NCBI GenBank assembly: GCA_027485575.1
Contig: JAIXQU010000190.1
Coordinates: forward strand, 1-35,009
Direction: 5' to 3'
From: Cytophagaceae bacterium
GTDB lineage: Bacteria; Bacteroidota; Bacteroidia; Cytophagales; Flexibacteraceae
DNA length: 35,009 nt
Shown: positions 1 through 9,029 of the stretch, in pieces
Numbering within the stretch: the stretch's first letter is position 1
How the letters are laid out: every line of letters starts with the position of its first letter
The notes under the pieces: model-generated
Database searches by the model: none
What the model was told of the DNA's origin: nothing
Seen by the model: the letters and a program-made list of their open reading frames with translations, nothing else
Program-made: the position numbers and the translations under genes

Positions 1-1854
1 TACCAGGACGGAGCCAATGGATTTAATTTTGCTGTAACTCCACTTGGTACTCAAAGAGAAGCCTTAATACAGAATGGTGACCAATCATTTATCATTTGGG
101 ACAATAAATGGAGTTCTAAAGTAAAAAAATATGCCGACAAATGGATAGTTGAAATGGCAATTCCATTTAAAACCTTAAGATTTAATTCTGGCCTGGATAC
201 CTGGAATTTTAACTTTTCAAGGACTGATGTTTCAGACAATGAAATCAGCACATTTGTTAGAATTCCAAGGAATTATCAATTAACCGTACTCAGCTTTACT
301 TCTGGTTTTACATGGGATAAACCCATTCAAAAAACGGGAACTAATATTTCTGTGATACCCTATTTTGCGGTAAATGCAAGCAAAACTCATCTCCCTGCAG
401 ACCTTCCTTCGAAAACGAAAATAGAAGCCGGCGGAGATGCTAAAATTGCTATCACGTCCTCTTTAAATCTGGATTTAACCCTCAACCCGGATTTTAGCAA
501 TGTAGAGGTAGACAGGCAGGTAGCCAATTTGAGCAGATTTGAAATTTTCTTCCCTGAACAACGCCAATTTTTCAATGAAAATACAGATTTATTCAGCCAG
601 TTTGGTTTCACGAAAATTCGTCCTTTTTTCTCAAGGAGAATTGGATTGGTCACCAATCCCGATACCACTATCGCTGGGTTTTTACCTACCCGAATTCTTT
701 ATGGAGCCAGGCTTAGTGGAAAATTAAATAAGAATCTTAGAATTGGTTTGTTAAACGTTCAGACGGGAGATGATAATGCCCTAAAATCAAATGGTACAAA
801 CTATACCGTTGCAACCTTTCAACAAAAAATTTTTAGTAGAAGTAATATTGCCGGAATCCTGATTAATAAGCAGATTTTTAAAAATGATAGTGGCGAAATT
901 TCCTTCAGGAAAAATGTATTTAACAGAGTTGTAGGATTAGATTACAATTTACTTTCCAAAGACAACAAGTGGAGTGGGAAATTCTTTTTGCATCAATCCT
1001 TTGAAAATCAGAAGAGAACAGATGAATTCTCCCATGCAGTTTACCTTCAGTATAACATTCCAACCTTTACAACTGCCTGGAATCATGAGTGGGTTGGCAG
1101 TGGTTACAATCCAGAATTAGGCTATTTGCAAAGACCCAAAGGCTACTTCAGAATAGAGCCAGAGGCAACCTATAGATATTATAAATCAGACTCCAAGGTT
1201 AATTATTTTGCATTGGGTGTTTACAATGATATATACTGGGACAATAGCCGAAAAGTAAGCGACCAATTTTATCAGATTTCTCCCCAGGTGGTATTCAAAA
1301 ATACCGCTACTATGAGCCTAAGCCTAAACAGAGCATATACCAGGTTGTACAACGGCAGTTTTGACCCAACCAATACAAGGTCAAAAGTTAGATTGGATTC
1401 AAATTCAGAATACTGGTACAACTCCGCCCAAATTTCAATTTTAACAGATACACGTAAAAAAGCAGCCATTTCTTTCAATCTCCGAACAGGTAATTATTTC
1501 AATGGGTGGCTCAATACGGCGGAAGGATATCTCAGTTTAAGAACTGGATCATGGGCAAATTGGTATTTGAATTATACCTACAACCAGTTTTTCTTTCCAA
1601 AACCATTTTTAAACAACCAATTCTGGCTTATAGGGCCAAAAGCAGAAATTTCCTTTAGCAAAAGCCACTTTTTTACTTTTTTCCTTCAATACAACCAACA
1701 GGCCAAAAATATAAATGTAAATGCAAGATACCAATGGCGGTTTGCACCCGTTTCAGATTTGTTCATTGTTTATTCAGAAAACTATCTTCCTGAACCTTGG
1801 GCAACCCGAAACCGGTCACTTGTCATCAAATTGGTATACTGGCTGAACGTCTAA
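1..1854 (+). CDS. DUF5916 / CBM9-like surface protein, 5'-truncated
   Basis: The reading frame is open from base 1 and ends at TAA 1852-1854, giving 617 visible residues; the true start lies left of the window. The ATG at 154 is internal, because the residues before it (for example YQDGANGFNFAVTPLG) continue the same fold. The first part resembles a CBM9-like carbohydrate-binding domain (WIVEMAIPFKTLRF). The rest matches the DUF5916 family of Bacteroidetes, with motifs such as NPDFSNVEVDRQVANLSRFEIFFPE written here in two parts: NPDFSNVEVDRQ followed by VANLSRFEIFFPE. Alternating aromatic/polar strands towards the C-terminus look like an outer-membrane beta-barrel. Family members are 700-800 residues and have no established enzymatic role; a surface location is inferred. 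The gene converges on the tatA-gatA operon with a 7-bp gap. Confidence 0.85.
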   Translation, partial: YQDGANGFNFAVTPLGTQREALIQNGDQSFIIWDNKWSSKVKKYADKWIVEMAIPFKTLRFNSGLDTWNFNFSRTDVSDNEISTFVRIPRNYQLTVLSFTSGFTWDKPIQKTGTNISVIPYFAVNASKTHLPADLPSKTKIEAGGDAKIAITSSLNLDLTLNPDFSNVEVDRQVANLSRFEIFFPEQRQFFNENTDLFSQFGFTKIRPFFSRRIGLVTNPDTTIAGFLPTRILYGARLSGKLNKNLRIGLLNVQTGDDNALKSNGTNYTVATFQQKIFSRSNIAGILINKQIFKNDSGEISFRKNVFNRVVGLDYNLLSKDNKWSGKFFLHQSFENQKRTDEFSHAVYLQYNIPTFTTAWNHEWVGSGYNPELGYLQRPKGYFRIEPEATYRYYKSDSKVNYFALGVYNDIYWDNSRKVSDQFYQISPQVVFKNTATMSLSLNRAYTRLYNGSFDPTNTRSKVRLDSNSEYWYNSAQISILTDTRKKAAISFNLRTGNYFNGWLNTAEGYLSLRTGSWANWYLNYTYNQFFFPKPFLNNQFWLIGPKAEISFSKSHFFTFFLQYNQQAKNINVNARYQWRFAPVSDLFIVYSENYLPEPWATRNRSLVIKLVYWLNV

Positions 1855-1861
1855 TTTCAGC

Positions 1862-2461
1862 TTAGATTTGAGCCGAATTTTCCAGACTTTCCAATAAATC
1901 CTGCAATTCCGAAAGATCCATCCATCCTGGTCTTTCTTCTTTGGTAGAATTAAATACAAAACCAATGTCTGGAATTTGATTCAATATCTCAGTTATTTTT
2001 GATGCACTTTTTACATCCCTCAAATAAATAACTTTTCCCAGCCTGATACAGTCTTTAAGTATTGAAAATGAATCCCTAAGAGAGATGTTTTCAGTTGAAA
2101 TTTCAAAACCATAAATTTCATTTTGCGTAAGCTCTGCGATTTCAGATAACTTATTTAGCCTCACATATAGCTTTACATCTTTTCTGGTTTGGTTATCTAA
2201 AGAATCAAAAAAAGATTTTGAAACCGACCATTCATTGATTCCATACACCTTTATCAGATTTTGAAATATGTCTACTTCTGTTCCTGGATAATAACCAGTC
2301 CAGACAACTCCTTCGATCCAGGCTTTAACCGCCTGATAACTAACTAAATCCAACGAGGGAGATTCCGGATCATGAAAATCGACACCTAGTTTCTCTACAC
2401 CCATCCCAGCGCAATACCTTGCATCGGTAAGACTGGAAATGCCTTCAACCTTTATTCTCAT
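1862..2461 (-). CDS. TrpF-like (phosphoribosylanthranilate isomerase-related) protein lacking the catalytic Cys
   Basis: A 199-residue protein whose N-terminus (MRIKVEGISSLTDARYCAGM, then GVEKLGVDF) follows the first beta/alpha unit of TrpF barrels (consensus KICGxTxLEDA...GADxxGFxF). The position of the TrpF catalytic cysteine in KICG is occupied by Glu (KVEG). The C-terminal phosphate-binding Gly-rich and SSGVE segments are absent, although an ERPGWMDLSELQDLLESL end resembles the last TrpF helix. It is therefore probably not a working tryptophan-pathway isomerase; its function is unknown. The ATG directly abuts the gatA stop codon (TAA then ATG), so it is probably translationally coupled and co-transcribed with gatA and tatA. 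No other trp gene is present. Confidence 0.65.
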   Translation of the reverse strand: MRIKVEGISSLTDARYCAGMGVEKLGVDFHDPESPSLDLVSYQAVKAWIEGVVWTGYYPGTEVDIFQNLIKVYGINEWSVSKSFFDSLDNQTRKDVKLYVRLNKLSEIAELTQNEIYGFEISTENISLRDSFSILKDCIRLGKVIYLRDVKSASKITEILNQIPDIGFVFNSTKEERPGWMDLSELQDLLESLENSAQI

Positions 2462-3910
2462 TTATAATTGGTTTTCCTTTGATGCGTTTATAAAATCCAT
2501 CCAGCTTTTTGAAAAGGAAAGAAGCTTTTTCTCCTCAAAAAAACCTGAATGTACCTGTATACCAATTGGGAGGCCTTCATTATCAAAACCTACCGGTAGA
2601 TTTATAGCTGGAACACCTGCAAGATTTGCCCACACAGTGAAAATATCTGCGAGATACATTGATAAAGGATCTTTTGACTTTTCCCCAACATTAAATGCTG
2701 TAGTTGGAGTTGTCGGCATAATAAAAAAATCAAAATTATTGAATAGTGCTTTGGCTGAATTTTGGATCAACCTTCGAACCTTCTGGGCTTTGGTAAAATA
2801 AGCCTCATGATAATCAGCACTTAAGGCAAATGTCCCTAACATTATTCTCTTTTGAACTTCAGGGCCAAAGCCTTCAGACCTTGATAATTTAAAAACCTCT
2901 TCCAAATCTTTGGCATCCACAGCCCTCGCTCCAAACCGAATTCCATCATACCGGGATAGATTACTGCTAGCCTCGGACGTAGTCAAAACGTAATAAGTCG
3001 GCAAAACATAATCCAGAAGAGGCAAATCCATAGCAACAACTTCATGTCCTTGGCTTTGAAAAAAAGAAAAAGCCTTTTGAAGTTCTGTTCTTATTTCCTG
3101 CTGAATCCCTTCCGAATCAAATGCAGTTCTCAAAAATCCGATTTTATATTTTCTGTCGTTTTCATTAAACAAAGAATAATTGTCAATTGGTTTTCTGGAA
3201 CAAGTACTATCAAAACCATCAGCACCAGACATTATTTCCAGCAATAAACCAGCATCTTCAACAGAATTGGTAAGTGGTCCAACACAATCGAAAGAAGAAC
3301 CATAAGCAATAAGTCCATGTCTGGAAACTCTGGAGTAGGTAGGTTTAAGCCCAACTAAACCACAAAAAGCGGCTGGCTGCCGGATAGAACCTCCTGTATC
3401 AGAAGCAATAGAAACATGACAAGCCCCCGATTGAACAGCTACGGCTGAACCTCCGGAAGATCCACCGGGTACCCTGTTTTTATCTATGAAATTTTTTACC
3501 GGTCCAAAGCCTGAATTTTCATTGCTTGAACCCATCGCAAATTCATCGCAATTTTGCCTGCCAATCACAATGGCATCCTCATCTATCAGTCTTGAAATAG
3601 CTGTAGCTGTAAATTGGGATTTAAAACCACTTAGAATCCTTGAGCCACCTGTTAAAAAATGATTTTCATAGCAAAAGACATCCTTAATTCCGACAACCAA
3701 TCCAGCCAATCTTCCAGATTTTTTTTGACCAATTTTTTCATCGATCTCCTTCGCTTTTTTAATGGATTCTTCCTCAAAAATCTCCAGAAAAGCATTTAGT
3801 CCAATATTTTCTTTTGCTCTAATTAAGCAATCTGCTACTAGATTCTCTACGGACGCTTTGCCGGAAGAAATAACATTCCTAAGTTCAGAAAAAGAACCGA
3901 AATTATTCAA
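2462..3910 (-). CDS. gatA: Aspartyl/glutamyl-tRNA(Asn/Gln) amidotransferase subunit A
   Basis: 482 residues, the usual GatA length. GatA is the glutaminase subunit of the GatCAB complex, which supplies ammonia to convert Glu-tRNA(Gln) or Asp-tRNA(Asn) to the amide form in the cytoplasm. The amidase-signature Ser-cisSer-Lys triad is visible: Lys76 in VGIKDVF, Ser151 in PGGSSGGSA and Ser175 in SDTGGSIRQPAAFCG. C-terminal motifs such as FIMPTTPTTAF and GVPAINLPVGFDNEGLPIGIQV are typical of the family. It lies 26 bp downstream of tatA and directly abuts the TrpF-like gene, forming a three-gene minus-strand unit. GatB and GatC are not in the window, which is common where these genes are dispersed. 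Confidence 0.95.
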   Translation of the reverse strand: MNNFGSFSELRNVISSGKASVENLVADCLIRAKENIGLNAFLEIFEEESIKKAKEIDEKIGQKKSGRLAGLVVGIKDVFCYENHFLTGGSRILSGFKSQFTATAISRLIDEDAIVIGRQNCDEFAMGSSNENSGFGPVKNFIDKNRVPGGSSGGSAVAVQSGACHVSIASDTGGSIRQPAAFCGLVGLKPTYSRVSRHGLIAYGSSFDCVGPLTNSVEDAGLLLEIMSGADGFDSTCSRKPIDNYSLFNENDRKYKIGFLRTAFDSEGIQQEIRTELQKAFSFFQSQGHEVVAMDLPLLDYVLPTYYVLTTSEASSNLSRYDGIRFGARAVDAKDLEEVFKLSRSEGFGPEVQKRIMLGTFALSADYHEAYFTKAQKVRRLIQNSAKALFNNFDFFIMPTTPTTAFNVGEKSKDPLSMYLADIFTVWANLAGVPAINLPVGFDNEGLPIGIQVHSGFFEEKKLLSFSKSWMDFINASKENQL

Positions 3911-3936
3911 AATACAGATAAAGGACTATAGAAAAC

Positions 3937-4134
3937 TTATGAACCCTTTTTGGACTCTTCCTCTATGGTATCTTTGATATCTTTGGTGGCGTCCTTGAAT
4001 TCACGAATTCCTTTTCCTACACCTCTGGCCAGTTCGGGAATTTTTTTAGCGCCGAAAAGTAACACTACAAGAGCTATGATAAGGAAAATCTCACCCGCTC
4101 CAAGATTTCCTAAAAACAAAAGTGTTGAAAACAT
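3937..4134 (-). CDS. tatA: Sec-independent protein translocase protein TatA
   Basis: 65 residues with the TatA/E layout: a short N-terminus, one hydrophobic membrane helix at about residues 13-27 ([17 protein letters not shown]), the conserved FG hinge, then an amphipathic helix with the family motif [18 protein letters not shown], and a charged tail. TatA forms the pore-like component of the twin-arginine pathway, which exports folded proteins. TatB and TatC are not in the window; many Bacteroidetes use only TatA and TatC. It is the first gene of the tatA-gatA-TrpF-like unit. A -7-type promoter box lies about 28 bp upstream of the ATG. Confidence 0.93.
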   Translation of the reverse strand: MFSTLLFLGNLGAGEIFLIIALVVLLFGAKKIPELARGVGKGIREFKDATKDIKDTIEEESKKGS

Positions 4135-4161
4135 GTATTATAATGGCTTATTACCAATGTG

Positions 4162-4169
4162 CAAAGTTA
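4162..4169 (-). promoter_or_regulatory. Candidate Bacteroidetes -7 box for tatA-gatA operon
   Basis: On the minus strand this reads TAACTTTG, an exact match to the Bacteroidetes -7 consensus TAnnTTTG, and would give a short leader of about 20 nt before the tatA ATG. I see no TTTG -33 partner at normal spacing, so support is the -7 box and position only. Confidence 0.4.
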
Positions 4170-4261
4170 CTCATTATCTTTAAAAGGTAATTGAATATCT
4201 CTAACAAATCTTAATAAATTGATAGACAACAAGATCTCTGGTTTTAGCCTAATTCATCAAA

Positions 4262-4289
4262 TTTGATTCTAATTATCAGATTATATTTG
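4262..4289 (+). promoter_or_regulatory. Candidate promoter of gcvP
   Basis: TATATTTG at 4282-4289 matches the Bacteroidetes -7 consensus TAnnTTTG, and TTTG at 4262-4265 could be the -33 element. The 16-nt spacing is slightly shorter than usual. Transcription would begin near 4296, about 16 nt before the gcvP ATG. Confidence 0.45.
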
Positions 4290-4311
4290 CCACATATTAT
4301 TTTCTATTTCA

Positions 4312-7215
4312 ATGTACAAAAGTCCTGCCTTCTATAAAGAACAATTTGCCTCAAGACATATTGGACCTGATTTAAACCAAACAAATCAAATGCTTGAATC
4401 ACTTCAGGTTTCTAGTATTGAGGAACTTATAGAAAAGGTTGTTCCAAATTCAATTCGATTAAAAACACCTTTGAACATTCCTGAAGGATTATCAGAGGTT
4501 GAGTTTTTGACAAAATTCAGAACAATGGGGGCTAAGAATAAAATTTTCAGGTCTTATATCGGGACAGGTTATTATGGAACTACAACCCCTACACCAATTC
4601 TAAGAAATGTTTTGGAAAATCCAGGTTGGTATACAGCCTATACTCCATATCAGGCTGAGATAGCCCAAGGTAGAATGGAAGCGCTTTTAAACTTCCAAAC
4701 CATAATATTGGACTTGACTCAAATGGAAATTGCCAATGCTTCTCTTTTGGATGAGGCTACGGCAGTAGCCGAGGCCGTTCATCTTTTAAACGCAGTTAAA
4801 AAAGGGGAAAAACAAAAGGCGAATAAAATTTATGTTTCTGACAAATGCCACCCTCAAACACTTGAGTTGGTCCAGCTTCGTTCGGAACCAATAGGAATAG
4901 AAGTTGTAATCGGTGATATTTTCAAAGTAGATTTAACGGACCCAAATCTTTTCGCAATTGTTTTACAATATCCAGATACCGAGGGACATATCCACAATTT
5001 CAAATCATTTATTGAAACAGCAAAAGAAAATAATGTTTTAATTTGTGCTGCAACCGACCTGCTTGCCTTAACTCAGATAGAAGCCCCTGGAACCTGGGGA
5101 GCAGATGTTGTAGTGGGTTCCGCACAAAGATTCGGTATACCTTTTGGATTTGGAGGACCCCATGCAGCATTTTTTGCCACGAGGGAAGAGTTTAAAAGAA
5201 ATATGCCGGGCAGAATAATCGGAATATCCATTGATGCCCACGGTAACAAGGCCTACAGGATGGCTCTTCAAACAAGAGAGCAGCATATCAGAAGGGAAAA
5301 AGCAACCTCCAATATCTGTACAGCTCAGGTTTTACTTTCAGTAATTTCTTCTTTTTATGCGGTTTATCATGGACCGGTTGGGTTGAAAAAGATTTCAAAG
5401 AGAATACATGCATTGACTCAGGGATTGGTTAAAGGATTAAAATCACTAAATATCAATGTTGATAACAAGCTCTTTTTTGATACAATTACGATTACATCAG
5501 AGTTTACAGATGAAATTGTAACAATAGCAAGGCACCATGAAGTTAATTTCAGGGTTTATCCTGAAGATAAAAACAAGCTTTCAATTTCATTAGATGAAAC
5601 CTGTACGCCTGAATGTGTTAAAAATATCCTTTCAATTTTTGCGCAGGCAGCAGGTAAAAATACCGTGGAGTTTTCGGATAATGATTTTGGAGATGGTGAA
5701 ATTACAGAGTCAATAAAAAGAAGCACTCATTTTCTAACCAATCAGGTTTTTAATCAGCATCATTCTGAACATGAAATAACCAGATATATTAAATTCCTGG
5801 AAAACAAAGATTTATCCCTTGTTCATTCTATGATTTCATTGGGTTCATGCACAATGAAATTGAATGCTACTACAGAAATGATTCCGGTAACATGGCCGGA
5901 ATGGAATAATATTCATCCATTTGTGCCAGCGCAACAGGCACTTGGTTACTCTGAAATGATTGAAGAGCTGGGAAATTGGCTAAAAGAGGTTACTGGTTTT
6001 GATGCCATTTCAATGCAACCAAATTCAGGGGCCCAAGGTGAATATGCCGGACTGATGACGATTAGAGCTTACCATTTAGATAAGGGAAATGGGCATAGAA
6101 ATATTGCGTTGATTCCTACATCTGCTCACGGCACAAATCCTGCTTCTGCTGTAATGGCGGGTATGAAAGTTGTATTAGTCGCCTGTGATTCAAAAGGAAA
6201 CGTAGATGTTGAAGACTTAAGATCCAAAGCAATTGAAAATAAAGATGATCTTGCTGCTTTAATGGTAACCTATCCTTCTACTCATGGTGTTTTCGAAGAA
6301 TCTATTCAGGAAATTTGCCAAATCATCCATGATAACGGTGGACTTGTATACATGGATGGTGCGAATATGAATGCACAGGTTGGCCTTACCAGTCCTGGAA
6401 GAATTGGTGCAGATGTATGTCACTTAAACCTTCATAAAACTTTCTGTATTCCTCATGGTGGAGGTGGTCCCGGAATGGGACCAATAGGGGTAGTTTCCAG
6501 ACTTGCTGATTATTTGCCGGGGCATCCAATCGTTAAAACCGGCGGAAAAAAGTCAATTAAGGCTGTTTCAGCTGCTCCTTTTGGGTCTGCTTCAATACTT
6601 GCAATAAGCTACGCCTATATTTCAATGATGGGTGGAAAAGGACTTCAAAAAGCAACAGAATTTGCCATTCTTAATGCAAACTATATTAAATCAAAACTTG
6701 AAAAATATTATCCTGTATTATACACAGGTAATTCAGGTTTTTGCGCCCATGAAATGATTTTAGATATGAGATCATTTAAATTAAGTGCCGGAATTGAAGT
6801 TGAGGATATTGCAAAAAGATTGATGGACTATGGATTTCATGCACCCACTGTATCATTTCCTGTGGCTGGTACATTGATGATTGAACCAACGGAAAGTGAG
6901 CCTCTTGAAGAAATTGATAGGTTTATTGAGGCCATGATTTCTATCAGAAAGGAAATTGAAGAAATTGAGAATGGGTTGGCTGATAAAAAGGAAAATGTCT
7001 TAAAAATGGCACCTCATTCTGCGCAGGTTATTACTTCGGATGAATGGAATCTTCCGTATTCAAGGCAAAAAGCCGCTTATCCACTTCCTTATATTAAAAA
7101 CAACAAATTTTGGCCTTCAGTTAGTCGAATAGACTCAGCTTATGGAGATAGGAATCTAATCTGCGCTTGTCCGCCTATTTCTGAATACGTTGAATCTGCA
7201 CAAGTTGATTATTAA
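4312..7215 (+). CDS. gcvP: Glycine dehydrogenase (aminomethyl-transferring), P protein
   Basis: 967 residues, the normal length of the single-chain bacterial P protein. It is the PLP-dependent glycine decarboxylase of the cytoplasmic glycine cleavage system, passing the aminomethyl group to lipoyl-GcvH. The start is set by the conserved N-terminus FASRHIGPD. Two homologous halves are visible. The N-terminal half contains GTGYYGTTTPTPILRNVLEN and PYQAEIAQGRMEAL. The C-terminal half contains SLGSCTMKLNATTEM, QPNSGAQGEYAGL, SAHGTNPASAVMAG and the PLP-lysine motif LNLHKTFCIPHGGGGPG (Lys709). No active-site change is seen. GcvT and GcvH are not adjacent, which is common in Bacteroidetes. It converges on the glycosyltransferase gene with only 11 bp between the stops. 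Confidence 0.97.
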   Translation: MYKSPAFYKEQFASRHIGPDLNQTNQMLESLQVSSIEELIEKVVPNSIRLKTPLNIPEGLSEVEFLTKFRTMGAKNKIFRSYIGTGYYGTTTPTPILRNVLENPGWYTAYTPYQAEIAQGRMEALLNFQTIILDLTQMEIANASLLDEATAVAEAVHLLNAVKKGEKQKANKIYVSDKCHPQTLELVQLRSEPIGIEVVIGDIFKVDLTDPNLFAIVLQYPDTEGHIHNFKSFIETAKENNVLICAATDLLALTQIEAPGTWGADVVVGSAQRFGIPFGFGGPHAAFFATREEFKRNMPGRIIGISIDAHGNKAYRMALQTREQHIRREKATSNICTAQVLLSVISSFYAVYHGPVGLKKISKRIHALTQGLVKGLKSLNINVDNKLFFDTITITSEFTDEIVTIARHHEVNFRVYPEDKNKLSISLDETCTPECVKNILSIFAQAAGKNTVEFSDNDFGDGEITESIKRSTHFLTNQVFNQHHSEHEITRYIKFLENKDLSLVHSMISLGSCTMKLNATTEMIPVTWPEWNNIHPFVPAQQALGYSEMIEELGNWLKEVTGFDAISMQPNSGAQGEYAGLMTIRAYHLDKGNGHRNIALIPTSAHGTNPASAVMAGMKVVLVACDSKGNVDVEDLRSKAIENKDDLAALMVTYPSTHGVFEESIQEICQIIHDNGGLVYMDGANMNAQVGLTSPGRIGADVCHLNLHKTFCIPHGGGGPGMGPIGVVSRLADYLPGHPIVKTGGKKSIKAVSAAPFGSASILAISYAYISMMGGKGLQKATEFAILNANYIKSKLEKYYPVLYTGNSGFCAHEMILDMRSFKLSAGIEVEDIAKRLMDYGFHAPTVSFPVAGTLMIEPTESEPLEEIDRFIEAMISIRKEIEEIENGLADKKENVLKMAPHSAQVITSDEWNLPYSRQKAAYPLPYIKNNKFWPSVSRIDSAYGDRNLICACPPISEYVESAQVDY

Positions 7216-7226
7216 TAAATTAGTCG

Positions 7227-8489
7227 TCACGATAAAATAGATTTGAACAACTCCTCAAATTTTTTGGCCTGGAGTTTCTGATCAAATTTTTCGTGAGCAT
7301 CTGCACATATTCTTTCTTTATCCAACTTTAAATCAAGAAGTTGGACTATATTTTTTGCAAGTTTTTCGGGATTAATTTCATCGGAAAGCAGTCCGTTTTT
7401 TTCCTGTATAACCATTTCCGCCATTCCGCCAATATTGAAACCTGTAACAGGTACGCCACAGGAAAGAGCCTCAATTACCACATTTGGAAAGTTATCTTCT
7501 GTGGCAGGATGAACAAATATGTCTGCGGAATTATAAACCATAGCCATGAGGCGCTCATCAGCGATGGTTCCTAAATGAAAATGTGAAACACCGTGAGAAT
7601 CAATAGCCTCAGTAAGGTTTCCTACCGTACAAAGAAGAAATTTATCCGGATTTGGTAGAAAGGCCAGAGCATCCAAAAGAATTTTAAATCCTTTTCTCCT
7701 GTCTCTTAAGCTTTGGATTACACTTACCAATACAAATTTTGATTCTGGCAACTGAAGAATCTCTCTGCATTGCTGCGCAGACTTTTTATTAAACAGTTTA
7801 ACGTCCAATCCATTTGGTATTCCAATAGAATTAAAACCCTTTAAAAGCGCGCTGGATTTGGCCAAATTAGCCATCCAATTTGAAGGTGCAGTGATGGTAA
7901 GATTGGAAGCAAGCATACTTAAAGACCCCATCTTACTTTTCCAAAAATAGTTTGCCATTTGCGGCATGTTGGTGTTAACCAGCATTGGGCAATCTTTACA
8001 TTCACTTTGAAAGCCCAAACATCCATGAGAATAATGACATCCCCCTGTAAAAGAATGCATATCATGCATAGTCCAGACCATTGGCTTTGAAGACTTTACC
8101 ATTAAGCTTTCGAAACTGATCCATTCATTTACCCAATGTAAATTTACAATATCAGCCCATTCCCATAATGGAGATTCTGTTACGTCGTAAGAAGCTATTG
8201 GCATGCTATATTCACCCGAAAGACTTCCATCACCCATTAATTGAAGCGAGGATTTCTGAATATGCTCATTTCTTTGCCTCAACTTTAATTGAATTTTGCT
8301 TTTCCAACTACTAGAAGGCTTGAATTGGTAATGCTCTGGAATATGGCTAACCGACTTATTTAGAGTAAGTAGCTTTGAATTGGCGCCAATCTCTAACAAA
8401 CCCAAATGCAATCTGATGGCAGCTATAGAGGCCCCACCTATATCATAGGCACTTAAAATTAAAATATTAGGCTTGCCTCCGGAAACCAA
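7227..8489 (-). CDS. GT4-family glycosyltransferase
   Basis: 420 residues with a GT-B, GT4 (glycosyl transferase group 1) layout. The N-terminal Rossmann half begins NILILSAYDIGGASIAAIRL. A Cys/His-rich stretch (HDMHSFTGGCHYSHGCLGFQ, then CKDCP) resembles WcaC-like colanic-acid-type transferases. The nucleotide-sugar half carries the family E-x7-E motif in ATEDNFPNVVIEALSCGVPV (about residues 327-335). It is probably cytoplasmic and acts in exopolysaccharide or lipid-linked glycan assembly; the substrate cannot be read. The start is TTG: an in-frame stop at 8505-8507 and the absence of an early ATG leave it as the best choice, 10 bp after the TMEM220-like stop, suggesting co-transcription. 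Confidence 0.85.
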   Translation of the reverse strand: MVSGGKPNILILSAYDIGGASIAAIRLHLGLLEIGANSKLLTLNKSVSHIPEHYQFKPSSSWKSKIQLKLRQRNEHIQKSSLQLMGDGSLSGEYSMPIASYDVTESPLWEWADIVNLHWVNEWISFESLMVKSSKPMVWTMHDMHSFTGGCHYSHGCLGFQSECKDCPMLVNTNMPQMANYFWKSKMGSLSMLASNLTITAPSNWMANLAKSSALLKGFNSIGIPNGLDVKLFNKKSAQQCREILQLPESKFVLVSVIQSLRDRRKGFKILLDALAFLPNPDKFLLCTVGNLTEAIDSHGVSHFHLGTIADERLMAMVYNSADIFVHPATEDNFPNVVIEALSCGVPVTGFNIGGMAEMVIQEKNGLLSDEINPEKLAKNIVQLLDLKLDKERICADAHEKFDQKLQAKKFEELFKSILS

Positions 8490-8499
8490 AACTTTTAGA

Positions 8500-8910
8500 T
8501 TATTTTAAGTTTGGATCATTCATTTGAAACATTCCCAAATTATAATCAGGAAGTTTTGCCTTTTTTAATCCAATTAGTAAAAAGACCAGGTTCACCAAAA
8601 AGCAAATTATTAGTCCCATACTTTCTCTGGCTTCCTCAATAAAAGGCATGTTCATTTTAAGGCTTTTTGCTTTTTCTTCAACAAAAATCCAATTTGAGAC
8701 AGAAGGCGGAAATAAAGCAATTGCACCAATAAAATAACCTAGACACAACAAGGATAAAAGCATAGGGTTATAATAAGTCTTATAACTACAAAAAGATGTA
8801 TAGGAGGAAAATAGATAGATAGGCACCCAAATAAAGGGGTCAGGATCGTTGAATTGAACCAAGGCAAAAAAAACAAAAACTGCACATAAGACCAAGGCAA
8901 AATACTTCAT
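8500..8910 (-). CDS. TMEM220-like small integral membrane protein
   Basis: 136 residues with about four hydrophobic segments: residues 1-18, 26-42, 50-68 and 100-117. The early FALVQFNDPDPFIWVPIYL matches the (V/Y)QxNDPDPxxW signature of the TMEM220 family (PF15071), whose function is unknown. It is probably in the inner membrane. It precedes the glycosyltransferase by 10 bp on the same strand, so the two probably share a transcript. Whether they are functionally linked cannot be judged from sequence. Confidence 0.75.
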   Translation of the reverse strand: MKYFALVLCAVFVFFALVQFNDPDPFIWVPIYLFSSYTSFCSYKTYYNPMLLSLLCLGYFIGAIALFPPSVSNWIFVEEKAKSLKMNMPFIEEARESMGLIICFLVNLVFLLIGLKKAKLPDYNLGMFQMNDPNLK

Positions 8911-8985
8911 CCAAATATTTTTTTATATTTTCAATAATTAATCACGCAATATTAAAGACAATTAGGTAGAAATTCATTAAAAATA

Positions 8986-9012
8986 AAAAAGCCCTGAAAA
9001 TCAGGGCTTTAA
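8986..9012 (-). terminator. Intrinsic terminator of the ABC/lipoprotein operon
   Basis: A perfect hairpin with arms GCCCTGA (8991-8997) and TCAGGGC (9001-9007), AAA loop, A-tract on one side and T-tract on the other. On the minus strand it ends in a run of T/U about 20 bp after the stop of the FecR-like gene. It could also act on the plus strand but no plus-strand gene ends here. Confidence 0.85.
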
Positions 9013-9029
9013 AAATAAATAAATTACTA

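Noticed and set aside
387-668. 93-residue minus-strand ORF
   Set aside because: It lies entirely inside the DUF5916 gene on the opposite strand, and shows no domain or signal that I recognise.
2439-2801. 120-residue plus-strand ORF
   Set aside because: Antisense shadow of gatA; its composition follows the reverse complement of conserved amidase codons.
3950-4183. 77-residue plus-strand ORF over tatA
   Set aside because: Antisense to tatA with no plausible function; tatA is a clear family match.
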